Below are positions 1 through 9,560 of a stretch of DNA of 64,000 nucleotides, piece after piece (within the stretch, counting starts at the first letter, position 1; every line of letters begins with the position of its first letter). Source of the stretch: Pectinophora gossypiella (lineage: Eukaryota > Arthropoda > Insecta > Lepidoptera > Gelechiidae); NCBI RefSeq assembly GCF_024362695.1, contig NC_065406.1, positions 15,252,001 through 15,316,000 of the forward strand, read 5' to 3'. Below the pieces are notes generated by a model. It did no database searches and had not been told where the DNA came from. It was given only the letters and a program-made list of their open reading frames with translations. The translations under genes were made by a program, and so were the position numbers.

Positions 1-304
1 TTATAATAGGGTTGTTGGTGACGCTGACCTAGCCTTAGCTCGAACAATCATTGATAACCATTCTCCTTAATGTTAATTAAATAATATCAAATTACTGTAC
101 TACTGTTGTAGCTACTATAATAGTAATTACACTCAGTGTAAGATACGATTGTCAAATTGCTTATTTTTGTACCTATAATTAATCATAAAATAAACTCTTG
201 ATAATTGCACCTAGTATCATTGACCCTACTTCTCTCTAGGGGCTCTCAAAATCTACATGTGTTTATATATCTACTAATACTAATCTAGAGGACGAAGCGC
301 GAAG

Positions 305-731
305 TATAATTAGTGATTAAACGAACTTACCTATGTGAAGTTCTATCATAATTATACGAAGCGCTTCGTCCGAAGAGATTAGTATGTACTCCCGCCCACC
401 CTTAAGGCTGACGCTACCCGGGACGCAACAAACAAAGAAGTACGTCAATGATAATGAAGATGTAAGTATCTTATATGGCTCTAAACTAAATGACGAGAAA
501 CAGTCGATAAAATAGTGTGGTAAGTAACATCTACCCGCGATTCTCTGCTATTATTCAACCTTTTTTATTTACTACCCTTTTCTTTCTCTCAACAATTAGT
601 GCAAGAGTGGTATCACTTAGGCGAAACTACATGTGTTTATATATCTACTAATACTAATCTCTTCGGACGAAGCGCTTCGTATAATTATGATAGAACTTCA
701 CATAGGTAAGTTCGTTTAATCACTAATTATA
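305..731. repeat. Perfect 80-bp inverted repeat with flanking direct repeat
   Basis: Arms 305-384 and 652-731 are exact reverse complements (80 of 80), separated by 267 bp. Each arm contains the palindrome ACGAAGCGCTTCGT. A 34-bp direct repeat at 253-286 and 627-660 overlaps the right arm, so the left side looks like a partial snap-back: the forward unit breaks off at 286 and its reverse complement resumes at 305. It could be a foldback/MITE element with long terminal repeats, or a local inversion or assembly fold-back. No transposase is present. Confidence 0.75.
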
Positions 732-740
732 TTGTGTAAG

Positions 741-1450
741 TATGTGTATTGTGTAGTCTGTTTGTGTTAGTATCTATCGCGCGCGCAGCTCCTCGAGTCA
801 GCTCGGTCGGCAAAGTACCTAGTCCAATTTCAATATGTATTTATAATATTCTGTTTCTTCTAATATGATTACAAAATAATACATGGTTTACAAAATGACG
901 CACTTAATTACTTTTTTATACCTAGCTAAATCTTCTGGACTATTTACCTAAAAAATAATTGTCCTAAGTTAAGTATTTCTTAACAAAATACACGCAATTA
1001 CTTCGTTTATCTCCGTCTATGGAATATTTACCAGGTAAGTATATCCAAACCCACAAAGAAAAGATCCAATTAGGGTTACCACTTAAGTTTCAAAATATTT
1101 CGCACACAATATTAAAATTAATTTCATCTTTCTCGGAGATGCCTTATAACTGGTCTGGTAACATGCACACACGTACCTACTTGGAGTTTTACTCGAACAT
1201 AGAATAATCACGACATAGTATAAAACAAATTCGCTTTTTCTGGCCCTATATCCCCCCTATGTACGCTTAAATCTTTAAAACTACGCATCGGATTTTGATG
1301 CATTTTTTTTTAATAGATAGAGTGATTAAAGAGGAGGGTTTATATGTATAATAACACCCATTAAATACTGGAGAAATACTGTCATTTTATTAAAGTTTTA
1401 ATTTCATTTCAATTTCCCTCAGCATTGCACCCGAGCGAAGTCGGGGCGGA
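741..1450. other. AT-rich stretch, nothing recognised
   Basis: Only a 62-codon frame (1019-1207) is open. It has no recognisable motif or splice context and is not supported as a gene. Confidence 0.5.
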
Positions 1451-1558
1451 GTAAGGAATAAATCTACGTATAAATGGGCAACTCTCCGGTCTCCCCACCA
1501 GTGGCTGAGCTAGGTTTAAGCCCCCCCCCCCCTCGGTCCTACTTTAGTCTTCAATCGC
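1451..1558 (-). mobile_element. Dispersed repeat tail, family L
   Basis: The reverse complement matches 25232-25345 and partly 32469-32580. Shared features are GACTAAAGTAAGACCGAGGG, a CTCAGCCACTGGTGGGG block and a terminal TATTATTCYTTATTC. It is probably the 3' end of a retroposon, judged from its dispersed, truncated copies. The second copy is at 36583-36690. Confidence 0.6.
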
Positions 1559-1577
1559 ATCGCATGGGCGTCGGACG

Positions 1578-1578
<1 letters not shown>

Positions 1579-1632
<54 letters not shown>
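1579..1632. repeat. (CA)27 microsatellite
   Basis: Pure CA dinucleotide run of 54 bp. In the second copy (36711-36765) it is interrupted by one CC and differs slightly in length, as expected of slippage or sequencing error. Confidence 0.95.
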
Positions 1633-1634
<2 letters not shown>

Positions 1635-1861
1635 TGCGCGTGTACGGTAACGTCAATTTGTAGTGTCTGTGTAAAGCGAGGTTTCTTGTATGAAGTGTCC
1701 GGGGGTGTGCTGGGAGTGAGACTCGAAGGCTGAGTTACAAGTAAGTAAACATAAGACATTGATAACTCACCTTTGATACGAAGTAAATTGAGAGCTCTAA
1801 ACTGATTTACGACTGCGCCGCAGTGATTGGTCGCACCAATGATTTTCAAATTCGTTTTGGA

Positions 1862-2000
1862 ATTCATGTTAAGATCATAAACGATTATCACGTGGGCGAA
1901 GAAAACGTCGTGAGGAAACCCACAATCCCAAGAAATGCGTTCAAAGGTATGTAACCTAACTTGCATTGGGCTAGTTTTCGCTTCGTCATGTCATGTTCCC
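1862..2000 (+). mobile_element. SINE A body fragment
   Basis: It matches the body of the fuller SINE A at 23153-23453, including ATTATCACGTG, CGTCGTGAGGAAACC and AAGAAATGCGTT, followed by GTATGTAACCTAACTTGC. The tRNA-like head is not recognisable here. This block is a widespread lepidopteran repeat, from general knowledge. Second copy at 36993-37131. Confidence 0.6.
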
Positions 2001-2382
2001 TACGGGGCCATGAACCCAAAGACCCCTCCCATGGATCCGCCCAAGAAGCAGGTAAAAGCAATGTGTACGGGACATCTAAGAACAGGTCATTCCCGTGTAA
2101 CACAGGATAGCTATTAGGACTGTTAGTAGATTGTCTCGAAGAAAGACGTGGAAAAATTTAGAAGGATTGCTAGCGATTCCAATAGACGGAGAGGAGTGCA
2201 CGCTGGAATTGGCTATTAGTTTTCTTGGTGCCCATAGGTGGAATTTAGATGGATATGGAACGTGCAGACATACCAATTTTGCAGATATTGGAACACCAAT
2301 TTCCGTATGGTGTTGTGTGTGTGTTTTCCGTGAGGTTTCTGCCCTGTGTTAAATTTAATATTACTTACCTGTCTGTGTGTTG

Positions 2383-2533
2383 TTAAGCCGTTGGTCCCGG
2401 TTACTACTTACTGATGTAAGTAAGTAGTCGTTACATGAGCCATGTCAGGGGCCTTTGGCGGTTCATATAATAACCCTGGCACTAGGGTTGATGAAATTGG
2501 TAATTCATCTCACAACCCACATGATAGAAGAAG
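2383..2533 (+). mobile_element. SINE B2, core and tail only
   Basis: It begins in the shared core (TTAAGCCGTTGGTCCCGG) and runs through the B2 tail: GTAAGTAAGTAGTCGTTAC, GGGGCCTTTGGCGG, CACTAGGGTTGATG and a terminal GATAGAAGAAG. It lacks the tRNA head. Second copy at 37514-37663, one C shorter in the core. Confidence 0.8.
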
Positions 2534-2610
2534 ACCTGTCTGTCTGTGGTGTCCGAAAATAATAAATGTATCTTTCTTTCTATAAATTGTAGTGTATATA
2601 CGTAGCTACG

Positions 2611-2920
2611 GCCACCGTGGCCCAGTGGTTAAGCGTTAGGCTCTCGATCCGTAAGTCCCGGGTTGAAATCTCTATGGAGACATAATAAAAAAAATCACTT
2701 CGTGATTCTTAGTTTGGTAAGAATATTGAAGGCTGATCACCCGTTTGTCCGAAAGTAAGATGCCCCTGGGATCGCAGTCCCGGCTACTATTTACTTAAGT
2801 AGGTACGTAGTCGTTATATGAGCCATGTCCGGGCCTTTGGCGGCTTAATAGTAACCCTGACACCAGGGCGATGGTTGATGAGGTCAGTCATTGGTCTCAT
2901 AACCCATATAAGAGAAGAAG
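2611..2920 (+). mobile_element. SINE B2, head to tail
   Basis: The tRNA-like head starts GCCACCGTGGCCCAGTGG (A-box-like) and carries a B-box-like GGGTTGAAATC. After it come ATCACTTCGTGATTCTTAG and GGCTGATCACCCGTTTGTCC. The core is eroded (no clear GTGCTTCGG hairpin), then the B2 tail ends AGAGAAGAAG. Second copy at 37741-38049 with one base missing in the head. Confidence 0.8.
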
Positions 2921-2975
2921 TAGGTCTATGCAAGTATACAAATTTTATGTTGCACGGTTTTTAGCTTTCCTGAGA

Positions 2976-3141
2976 TAAGGAGGAATTCACCGCTGAGTAC
3001 GTGATAATCATTTACGATCCAAACATCGATTTGAAAACAAATTCGACAATCCTAATAAGCCTAATCCAAAGATTAGGCCTGTGCTGCTGGATTCGGACCT
3101 GCTACCTCAAAGTGAGAGACAAGCGTTCTACCAACTGCAGG
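2976..3141 (-). mobile_element. SINE A, head and part of body
   Basis: Read on the minus strand it gives a tRNA-like head (TTGGTAGAACGCTTGTCTC, then a B-box-like GGTCCGAATCC), GCACAGGCCTAA, and the body landmark GATTATCACGTACTCAGCGG. Second copy about 38105-38269. Confidence 0.7.
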
Positions 3142-3195
3142 AATCTCGTTGCATATTAGTCAATATTTGTATTTTTTGCCCTGCAGGTTAAAATT

Positions 3196-3440
3196 GTGTT
3201 TTTTAGAGGCAAGATGATTGGACACCTAATAAGACACGACGAATTTATTAAACACATCCTAGAAGCAAAGCTAGAAGGAAAGAGAGAAAGGGGAAGACCA
3301 AAAAGAGCTTACATGGAACAGACTAAAGAAAAGGTTAAAGTCGTGTTATATTGGGAAGTCAAGGAATTGACCTTTGATAGACTGGAATGGAAAATGCTAC
3401 ACCGACAAGAGCGTGACTCTTAAATTGATGATGATGAGGT
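3196..3440 (+). pseudogene. LINE F 3' end with C-terminal coding remnant
   Basis: A 75-codon open frame (3196-3423) carries GHLIRHDEF, a basic GKRERGRPKRAY stretch and WKMLHRQERDS before a stop. Related degenerate copies lie at 13179-13365 and 32818-33030. Short basic C-termini with RGRP followed by a (TGA)n-like tail (here GATGATGATGAGG) are typical of lepidopteran non-LTR retrotransposon polyproteins. The catalytic reverse-transcriptase region is absent, so this is a 5'-truncated, dead insertion. Second copy at 38323-38567. Confidence 0.7.
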
Positions 3441-3589
3441 TAAAATGCACAAGATGACCTTTTTATATACTATCGTGGAGTTCCATGCGTCGTAAAGAGG
3501 AATGCAAAGTAGAAGTATGAACTATTGGTTCATACTTGTGTGGCGCGCGTTTCGCGCTCACTTGACCCTTCTAACCTTTTTCTTCTATC

Positions 3590-3680
3590 ACAGGGGGCGA
3601 GAATGGCGCCCGATAAGCATTATTGCGGAGAAGAGGCTTACCGTTCTGTACGTTGTATTATTCTTTATTCTATGACCTAG
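3590..3680 (+). mobile_element. Family L tail fragment
   Basis: It contains a GTTCTGTACGTTGTATTATTC-type end matching 25310-25340 and 32541-32570. The flanks are diverged. Second copy about 38717-38807. Confidence 0.45.
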
Positions 3681-3973
3681 CTTTAAATACTCCAGGCGTC
3701 AGTGCCAACCCTAACCTCTGCAACTCGCGCCGGGCATCTCATTAAAACTTCTCGAAGGGAATTAAATAACCCAAAAACAAATCCATTTACTACGTGGAGT
3801 TTTTTGGGAACTTTTAAAAAGTAATTTCCAAGTAAGCAAGCCTTTTCGTTATTAGTTCCCCAATGTCTTTTTTATAGACTCCATACGGTTGGGATAGAGG
3901 CATTTATAATGAACCAGGAAATAGAATTTGTTTTTTCCATAATTTATTAGAAACCGTTACTTCCTGCTTTGGA

Positions 3974-4112
3974 TGGTACGTTAAGGCGTTGGTCCTTGGG
4001 TAGCCTAAATACCTCCACCAACCCGCACTAGATCAGCGTGGTGGAGTATGGTCCCTACCCCTTTCAGTTGATTGAGCGGAGGCCTGTGCCTAGCAGTGGG
4101 ACGTATATAGGC
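3974..4112 (+). mobile_element. SINE B1, core and tail fragment
   Basis: A degraded core (GTTAAGGCGTTGGTCC) is followed by the B1 tail landmarks CCTCCACCAACCCGCA, CGTGGTGGAGTATGG, TTGATTGAGCGGAGGCC and AGCAGTGGGACGTATATAGG. Second copy at 39101-39239. Confidence 0.75.
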
Positions 4113-4205
4113 TATTTATGTTATCCTATTATCTAATCTTTTAAGAACGTTGTAGCAGGGTTACCTCTGCATAGACCAACTCTGCAACAGTCCAAGCCTC
4201 CGAGT

Positions 4206-4304
4206 TCAACACTCATTGGTTTAGGCCTGTGCTGGATTCGAACCTGAGACCTCAAAGTGAGAGGCAAGCGTTGTATCAACTGGGCTCCCACGGCTCACAC
4301 GTAA
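4206..4304 (-). mobile_element. SINE A head fragment
   Basis: On the minus strand the tRNA-like head reads GCCTCTCACTTTGAGGTC, then a B-box-like GGTTCGAATCC and AGCACAGGCCTAAACC, matching 23153-23235. Second copy at 39333-39431. Confidence 0.7.
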
Positions 4305-4396
4305 ACCTTTTAAACTCAATTATTGCCAGTATGCACTTATAGGCAGAACCAAGACTTTAGGCCTTATAGGTCAGCCGATAGGTTTTGATCTGAGGG

Positions 4397-4880
4397 GTTA
4401 AAATGGCCACATCGAAGAAAGCAATATTGCTATTTGACATTTGTTTGCAATGCGCATTTACTTTTATATGCGCAAATGTAACAGCCTCCATGGTCTAGTG
4501 GTTAGAGCGTTAGGCTCACGATCTGGAGGTCCGGGTTCGATTCCCGATGGGGACATTGTCGAAATCACTTTGTGAGACTGTCCTTTGTTTGGTAAGGACT
4601 TTTCAGGCTTGAATCACCTGATTGTCCGAAAAAGTAAGATGATTCCGTGCTTCGGAGGGCACGTTAAGCCGTTGGTCCCGGCTATTAGCCGTAAAAACAC
4701 CTCCACCAACCCGCAGTGGAGCAACGTGGTGGAGTATGCTCCATACCCCCTCCGGTTGATTGAGGGGAGGCCTGTGCCCTGCAGTGGGACGTATATAGGC
4801 AGTTTATGTATGATGTTATGTATGCGCAAATGTCAAATTGCGACATTGCTTGCCACATCCACCCCCCTGATCTCGTCTGT
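4397..4880. mobile_element. MITE G interrupted by a SINE B1
   Basis: The left part (4397-4479) starts GGGGTTAAAATGGCCACATCG, followed by AGCAATATTGCTATTTGAC and TATGCGCAAATGT. The right part (4834-4880) resumes CAAATTGCGACATTGC with a degraded end. The intact relative at 32223-32385 shows the uninterrupted order. The interruption is 4480-4820. Second copy at 39524-40007. Confidence 0.75.
4480..4820 (+). mobile_element. SINE B1, full length, with 13-bp target-site duplication
   Basis: TATGCGCAAATGT occurs at 4467-4479 and 4821-4833, bounding a 341-bp insert. The head is tRNA-like: GCCTCCATGGTCTAGTGG (A box TGGTCTAGTGG) and B box GGTTCGATTCC. Then come ATCACTTTGTGA, TCACCTGATTGTCCG, the core GTGCTTCGGAGGGCACGTT and GTTGGTCCCGG, and the B1 tail ending GCAGTGGGACGTATATAGG. 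The perfect duplication argues for recent retroposition, probably with a LINE supplying the enzymes. The long frame inside it (4585-4896) is chance. Confidence 0.9.
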
Positions 4881-5580
4881 ACTGTTTAGGCGATAATAAC
4901 TTTAGATAGATCATTCCCTCTTTTATGTTCTTTTTTATCATCCTGCACCCTCTGCGTGATAATAATCGTATTATCAACGTGTTGTTAATGCATTTGTAAA
5001 ACGAGCAATCGGTTGTATGTAGATGACGTAATGCCATGCCGCAATGCAGCGGAAACATCATTTATCAAAATTTAAATTATCCCATAATTAAATTGGGAAT
5101 GTCATTGGGAATGATAATTATTCGCCCGTGTTGCTGCGGTAGAGGTGGAAACGATGGTTCTTTGTAACTGGTAAAAAATATTTTTTTAAGTTGCTTCTTT
5201 ATTATTTGGGCAAAATAAGCACTAGCCATAGAGGTAGCCAATCAGCTCGCGACAACAAAAACTTCAGAATCGATTAATTCTATCAAATAATTCGCGCCCA
5301 ACCCTTAGGCTTGCTGTCTCACTTTTCAAAAATCCTGTGCCGAGGTTTTTCTTGGAGCTTTTTTCTCCTGCTATACAGGTTGTGAGAATCTGCAGTAGTT
5401 TTAGGCGGATGAGACGTTCGTTATGTAAAAAATGACGATTCAAAATGTAACTATGTTACCTACTGAATAAAGAAAAGAGGGGTTTAGCGGTGTTATTTTT
5501 AATTGTTTTGTTAATTTTTCATTGGATTCAATAGTAAAAAAAAAGATATTTTTGAATTTGAATTTGTATCCCAGTTCATC
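4881..5580. other. No recognised element
   Basis: Unique-looking AT-rich sequence with only short frames in several phases and no repeat relatives noticed in this window. Confidence 0.5.
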
Positions 5581-5740
5581 GTCTTCTTCTATCGTGTGGG
5601 TTGTGAGGTGGATTACTAACTTCATCTACCGTGGTGTCAGGATTACTATTGAGCCGCCAAAGGCCCCTGACATGACTCATGTAACGACTACGTACCTACA
5701 TCAGTAAGTAGTAACCGGGATCAACGGCTTAACATGCCTT
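5581..5740 (-). mobile_element. SINE B2, core and tail
   Basis: Plus strand reads TTCTTCTATCGTGTGGG, GAGCCGCCAAAGGCCCC, CATGACTCATGTAACGAC, CAGTAAGTAGTAACCGGG and a CAACGGCTTAACATGCC core. The head is missing. Second copy at 40708-40867. Confidence 0.8.
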
Positions 5741-5804
5741 ACCAACGGCTTAGTCCATCGTAGAAACAATTGAAAGTGTTAATTAGTATGTAGTATTCAC
5801 AGCT

Positions 5805-6095
5805 CATCATCATCAGCCCATTAACGTCCCCACTGCTGGGGCACGGGCCTTCCCTACGGATGGATAGGGAGATCGGGCCTTAAACCATCACGCGGGCCCA
5901 GTGCGGATTGATGGTTATTAACGACTGCTAATGCAGCCAGGACCAACGGCTTAACGTGCCTTCCGAAGCACGGAGGAGCTCGACATGAAAACTTTTTTTT
6001 TGTGGTGACCCATCCTATGACCGGCCTTTGCGAAAGTTACTTAACTTCAACAATCGCAGACCGAACGCGTTTACCGCAGCGCCACCGAGTTCCTC
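5805..6095 (-). mobile_element. SINE C, full length, with 13-bp target-site duplication
   Basis: AGTATTCACAGCT at 5792-5804 and 6096-6108 bounds a 291-bp insert. Read on the minus strand, a tRNA-like start (A box TGGCGCTGCGG) is followed by a 5S-rRNA-like block: AAGTTAAGTAAC, GGCCGGTCATAGGATGGGT. Then come CGTGCTTCGGAAGGCACG, GTTAAGCCGTTGGTCC, CCGTAGGGAAGGCCCGTG, CCAGCAGTGGGGACGTTA and a (TGA)n tail. The 5S-like part resembles the internal Pol III promoter half of 5S rRNA, so it should be driven by that promoter type. Confidence 0.9.
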
Positions 6096-6356
6096 AGTAT
6101 TCACAGCTATTTGAACAATTATATTTTTTCTCAACTTGGCAGAGGGCATCTCTATCGGCGCTGTCAACAGGCTTTTACGACGAGTGCATGTAAAGCTACT
6201 CGTAGTACTTGATGGAATCCGATCGCTGAGTCCTCATTACTGCCGTACAACATAAAATTCAGTTTGGGACCCATTTCGGTAGTTAATGACCTCTGTTTAT
6301 ATTTAAAAACAGCTGTTCATTGTCATATTTCGGATGATTCATGATTGTCACGAAAC

Positions 6357-6899
6357 AGGGCAGTTAAAAAGGCCACATCGAAACAATTCATTTTAAAAAT
6401 CAATATCGCAATTGGAAATTTGCGTATTTTATAAACGTAAAATGCGCAATCAAATGTCAAATAGCAATATTGCTTTTTTTTTGGTTTTCCCCGAAGGGTA
6501 AGGCAAAGGGAACTATGCCCATACAGCCATGTCTTACGTATTAGTTTTCTTGATGATTAATGAAATGATGAAAGGTGATGATGATGAAACCTAAGTCCCC
6601 ACCCTCGGAGTAGACTCCTACTTCGAACCCCAAACGAATTAACTCGAAAGTCCGCATAAACTTTCGAGTTATGAAGCGGCTTCTTGGCACGAAGCGAAAA
6701 TAGGCAGATACACTTTGTTTATTGAATACTCCAATATAATAACACTCGCGAATGTCTTCCGACTAACTTAATGCGATCATCAACCACAAAACACCACTTC
6801 GTATTAATTATTTAGATTACTCAATGAAGAAAGCAACTGTCCCGTTCCCGTTTCCCGCCAAAAAGCCAGCAACATTGCTTCGATGTCGCCTTTCTTGTC
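6357..6899. mobile_element. MITE G interrupted by retroposon H
   Basis: The left part 6357-6473 holds GTTAAAAAGGCCACATCG and ends AAATAGCAATATTGC. The right part 6868-6899 resumes AGCAACATTGC and reaches CGATGTCGCCTTTCTT, a decayed terminal repeat. Element H (6474-6867) sits between. Second copy at 41484-42026. Confidence 0.75.
6474..6867 (-). mobile_element. Retroposon H, minus orientation
   Basis: It is nearly the exact reverse complement of 21004-21408. It is flanked by AGCAATATTGC (6463-6473) and AGCAACATTGC (6868-6878), an 11-bp duplication with one mismatch. A T-run on the plus strand next to 6474 is its poly(A) tail. It has no open frame of note and no tRNA-like head. Second copy at 41601-41994. 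Confidence 0.85.
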
Positions 6900-8076
6900 A
6901 ATCATACTTTCCGGTCTACTCACTTTCCTACATTCATATAAAAAGCTTGGATCATTTTTGAACCGACTTCAAAAAGCATCCTCCTGTCAATTCGGTTGAT
7001 TATGTTTTTGAAAGCCTATTTTGTTGGTTTGAATATCAAACTATACAAAACTTTCAATAATGCATATCCCGAACATGTCAACGCATTCGAACTCAATAGT
7101 ATTCGCTAGATATTTGTGCAACATTTATCAATAAAGCTTTAAAAATCTAGTCCGAATCGATCCCAGAGAGCTCCTATAAAATCCATGTTGTTCATGAATC
7201 GGTAAACCAACTATCTAGTACTAATGGACGCTGAATTTTAGTTACCATTCCGAATGGTTTTACCGGAATACCGTTACCAAACTTTTCGGTTAAATTCTAA
7301 ACGAGTTTCCGAAAGTTTTGTTATTGAAATAGCAATCAAGTGAACGGTAAAATTAATTTGTAAACCTTCGGTTATTTTTGTTCGGAATTGTTTGCGTATC
7401 GAATACAAAATGGTCTTCTTGCTTGTTTTGTTCAATTTACAATGATTTATATTACTTACACTAATTTTCTTACATAATTATTTGTGGGAAAACTTTTGGT
7501 AGGAATGGTTGGTAAAGTCGGCGATTGCACAAGATTAAAGACTAAAACCTGATTACGGGAAAAAGCGCTTTAAAACATGAAACAAGATAATATTTCTATT
7601 AAATACTTCCGAATGGTAATGTTTAGCTTATAGCTGCCAATTTAAAAACTATTGTGTGCAATCGGGTATACGGAAATAAAAAAAACCGCTGAAATTTTTT
7701 TGTATGACTGTGTTAAAAAATATTAAAGGATAATTTATATTTACGTGCATAGGAGTTTGTACTGAATGTTTCAGGAGCAAAATACTATTCGATCCTGACA
7801 AAAAAGAATTTCGATGAGGGCGACACATAAGACCTTTTAAATTGGTAACGACGAAATGCAAGTTGTTCACAGGCGACTTTGGTATCTTCAAAGGATTTGC
7901 GGGTGTGAGCTTATGTACGGAAAAGCTAGTCATAACCCTCGACGAGTTCGGCAGATAAGCAAAAATACTAAAAGCATTTTTATAGTGTTAAGTCTCGAAA
8001 CTTATCAAATTCTGTGTTGATGGAGTTGTGGAAACATACAAGTGGGTATTGTGCACGGAAACACATATTAAAGTCA
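6900..8076. other. No recognised element; copies differ by many small indels from about 7380
   Basis: AT-rich sequence. From about 7380 on, the two copies differ every few dozen bases by one- to four-base indels, with more bases in the second copy (net +21 between 6002 and 8797). The 94-codon minus frame at 7649-7933 is destroyed in the other copy and is not a gene. Confidence 0.6.
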
Positions 8077-8140
8077 TCTACCTAGCGTTATCGGGATAAC
8101 GCTAGGTAGAGAAACGGGTTTCTCACAGGGTCCAAACCTA
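8077..8140 (-). mobile_element. SINE A-type tail with 16-bp perfect hairpin
   Basis: Positions 8077-8092 and 8095-8110 are perfect complements separated by GG (TCTACCTAGCGTTATC and its complement). The minus strand continuation GGACCCTGTGAGAAAC matches the SINE A tail at 23413-23428, whose GGGATAACGCTAGG is what has been duplicated head to head here. Second copy hairpin at 43222-43255. Confidence 0.6.
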
Positions 8141-9254
8141 CTTACTACCTAACCTGAAGATTAATTGATTACTCTTTCAAAGCATATAGAATGTGGTCCA
8201 TCAATGGGAACGCTCAAGGTCTATTTCTTTCTTTGAGATACTAACTGTGCTCAACTTTGTATATCGTTTGATTGATATTCTTCTTCTTCTTCTTCTTCTA
8301 TCGTGTGGGTTTTGAGGCGAAGTTGATTGATATTACATGTAGGCAATTTTTCAAACATGTATTTTAAGACCAAATTATTGCTAACATCACTAACATTTAA
8401 GTACTCTGATTATAAACACAAGTCTCCTTACCATCTTTTTGTATTATAAAAGGACACCACACACACCAACGAGATAAAAACATAATTAATTAAACTTTCA
8501 CAAATTAACAATAAAACAAAACAGACCCTCACATGGAGTGCCTACTTTAATTTTGTACAGCTGTTTAAAAAATACTTCCAACTAAGTAAAAATAAGAGCG
8601 TTTTTAATAATGTTTTACCTCAATCGCAGCGTCCCAGCCCCATTTTGTCGTCTGTATGTTATATTTAAACCCTCTAAGAGCGCTGGCAATGATTTATGTT
8701 AGGCACGCGATGCGTTTACCAACTCCGTCGCTTAACAACTTCTTACTATTAAACCGGAGTCACAGTAGGCTTTTGACCTGAGACAAAAACTTTGATTTGA
8801 CTAGGAACGTTATTTTTGGTTTTGAAGTAAGAAGGAAGTTTTGCTCTGAGGTGTTTGTGATTGTTACTCATTTGTTACTAGCAGTGATGTACTTACTATA
8901 CCCGAGAATGTCTTCAACGTGGGAACATAGAAAAAAGGCAGTAGAAAGGCGCGATAGTTATGTAAAAAACCTTTTTTTACCTAGCCTTTAAGCAATTAGG
9001 ATAACACAGATTACAAGAAATATTTTTTTTCCATCTATTTCACTACACTATTTCAAACGGTTTTGTTGCTAAACCTGTGTGGTCCATTTTGATTTTATAT
9101 CATTTATAATCAGAAACATTTTGAGTGGTGCAAATAAATATTTCGATCAAATAAAAAACTACACCTACAACAGAAAAAATCATCAAAATCGGACCTGTCC
9201 CTGGCAAATTAGAAGTTAGGAAGTTCTGGCTTTAATGACTCCACTAAGTAAGCA
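8111..9254. other. No recognised gene; one SINE B2 end remnant
   Basis: A TTC run followed by TATCGTGTGGG near 8278-8325 is a remnant of a SINE B2 terminus on the minus strand. The 64-codon frame at 8797-8991 is the same in both copies (43945-44139) but has no recognisable motif. The rest is AT-rich and unassigned. Confidence 0.5.
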
Positions 9255-9560
9255 TAAGTAATACTCACATTTTCTCTCTCTCTTGGGACAGTTCCTCATA
9301 TCTGAGGATAGTGGTTGCATCTGGAGCGACTTTGATCATCTGATCTTGAGCATGTGATCTACCTCTATCGGTTTCTGTCCAGCGCTTCCCTTACGATTGT
9401 AGAGCTTGGATGACGACGAGTCTTTCACTTCGGTCCATCTAGTTGGTGAACGACCACGCGATCTTTTGCTTTCAGTGTTCCCAACCACAATCACTTATTT
9501 TAAACTCTCATCACCTCTGCGCATCGTGTGGTCGAAACAAGAAAGGATGCGTTGTTGGTA
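9255..9560 (-). pseudogene. Degraded LINE C-terminal region
   Basis: Minus-strand translation, read through stops, gives HTMRRGDESLK, then KRSRGRSPTRWTE and a lysine-rich end with stops. RGRPPTRWTD-like motifs close the C-terminus of lepidopteran endonuclease/reverse-transcriptase LINE proteins. No reverse-transcriptase core remains. The overlapping 78-codon frame (9511-9747) is in another phase and is not supported. Second copy at 44403-44708. Confidence 0.5.

Noticed and set aside
1019..1207. 62-codon frame conserved between the two copies
   Set aside because: Agreement between near-identical copies carries no evolutionary information; no motif or splice support.
1544..1966. 140-codon minus frame across the CA repeat
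   Set aside because: It is driven by the dinucleotide run and is truncated in the second copy, where the run length and phase differ.
4585..4896. 103-codon frame
   Set aside because: It lies almost entirely in SINE B1 and its target site; translation of a Pol III-type repeat.
5805..6095. 5S rRNA gene
   Set aside because: Only internal-promoter-like blocks match; the rest is a SINE body with target-site duplications.
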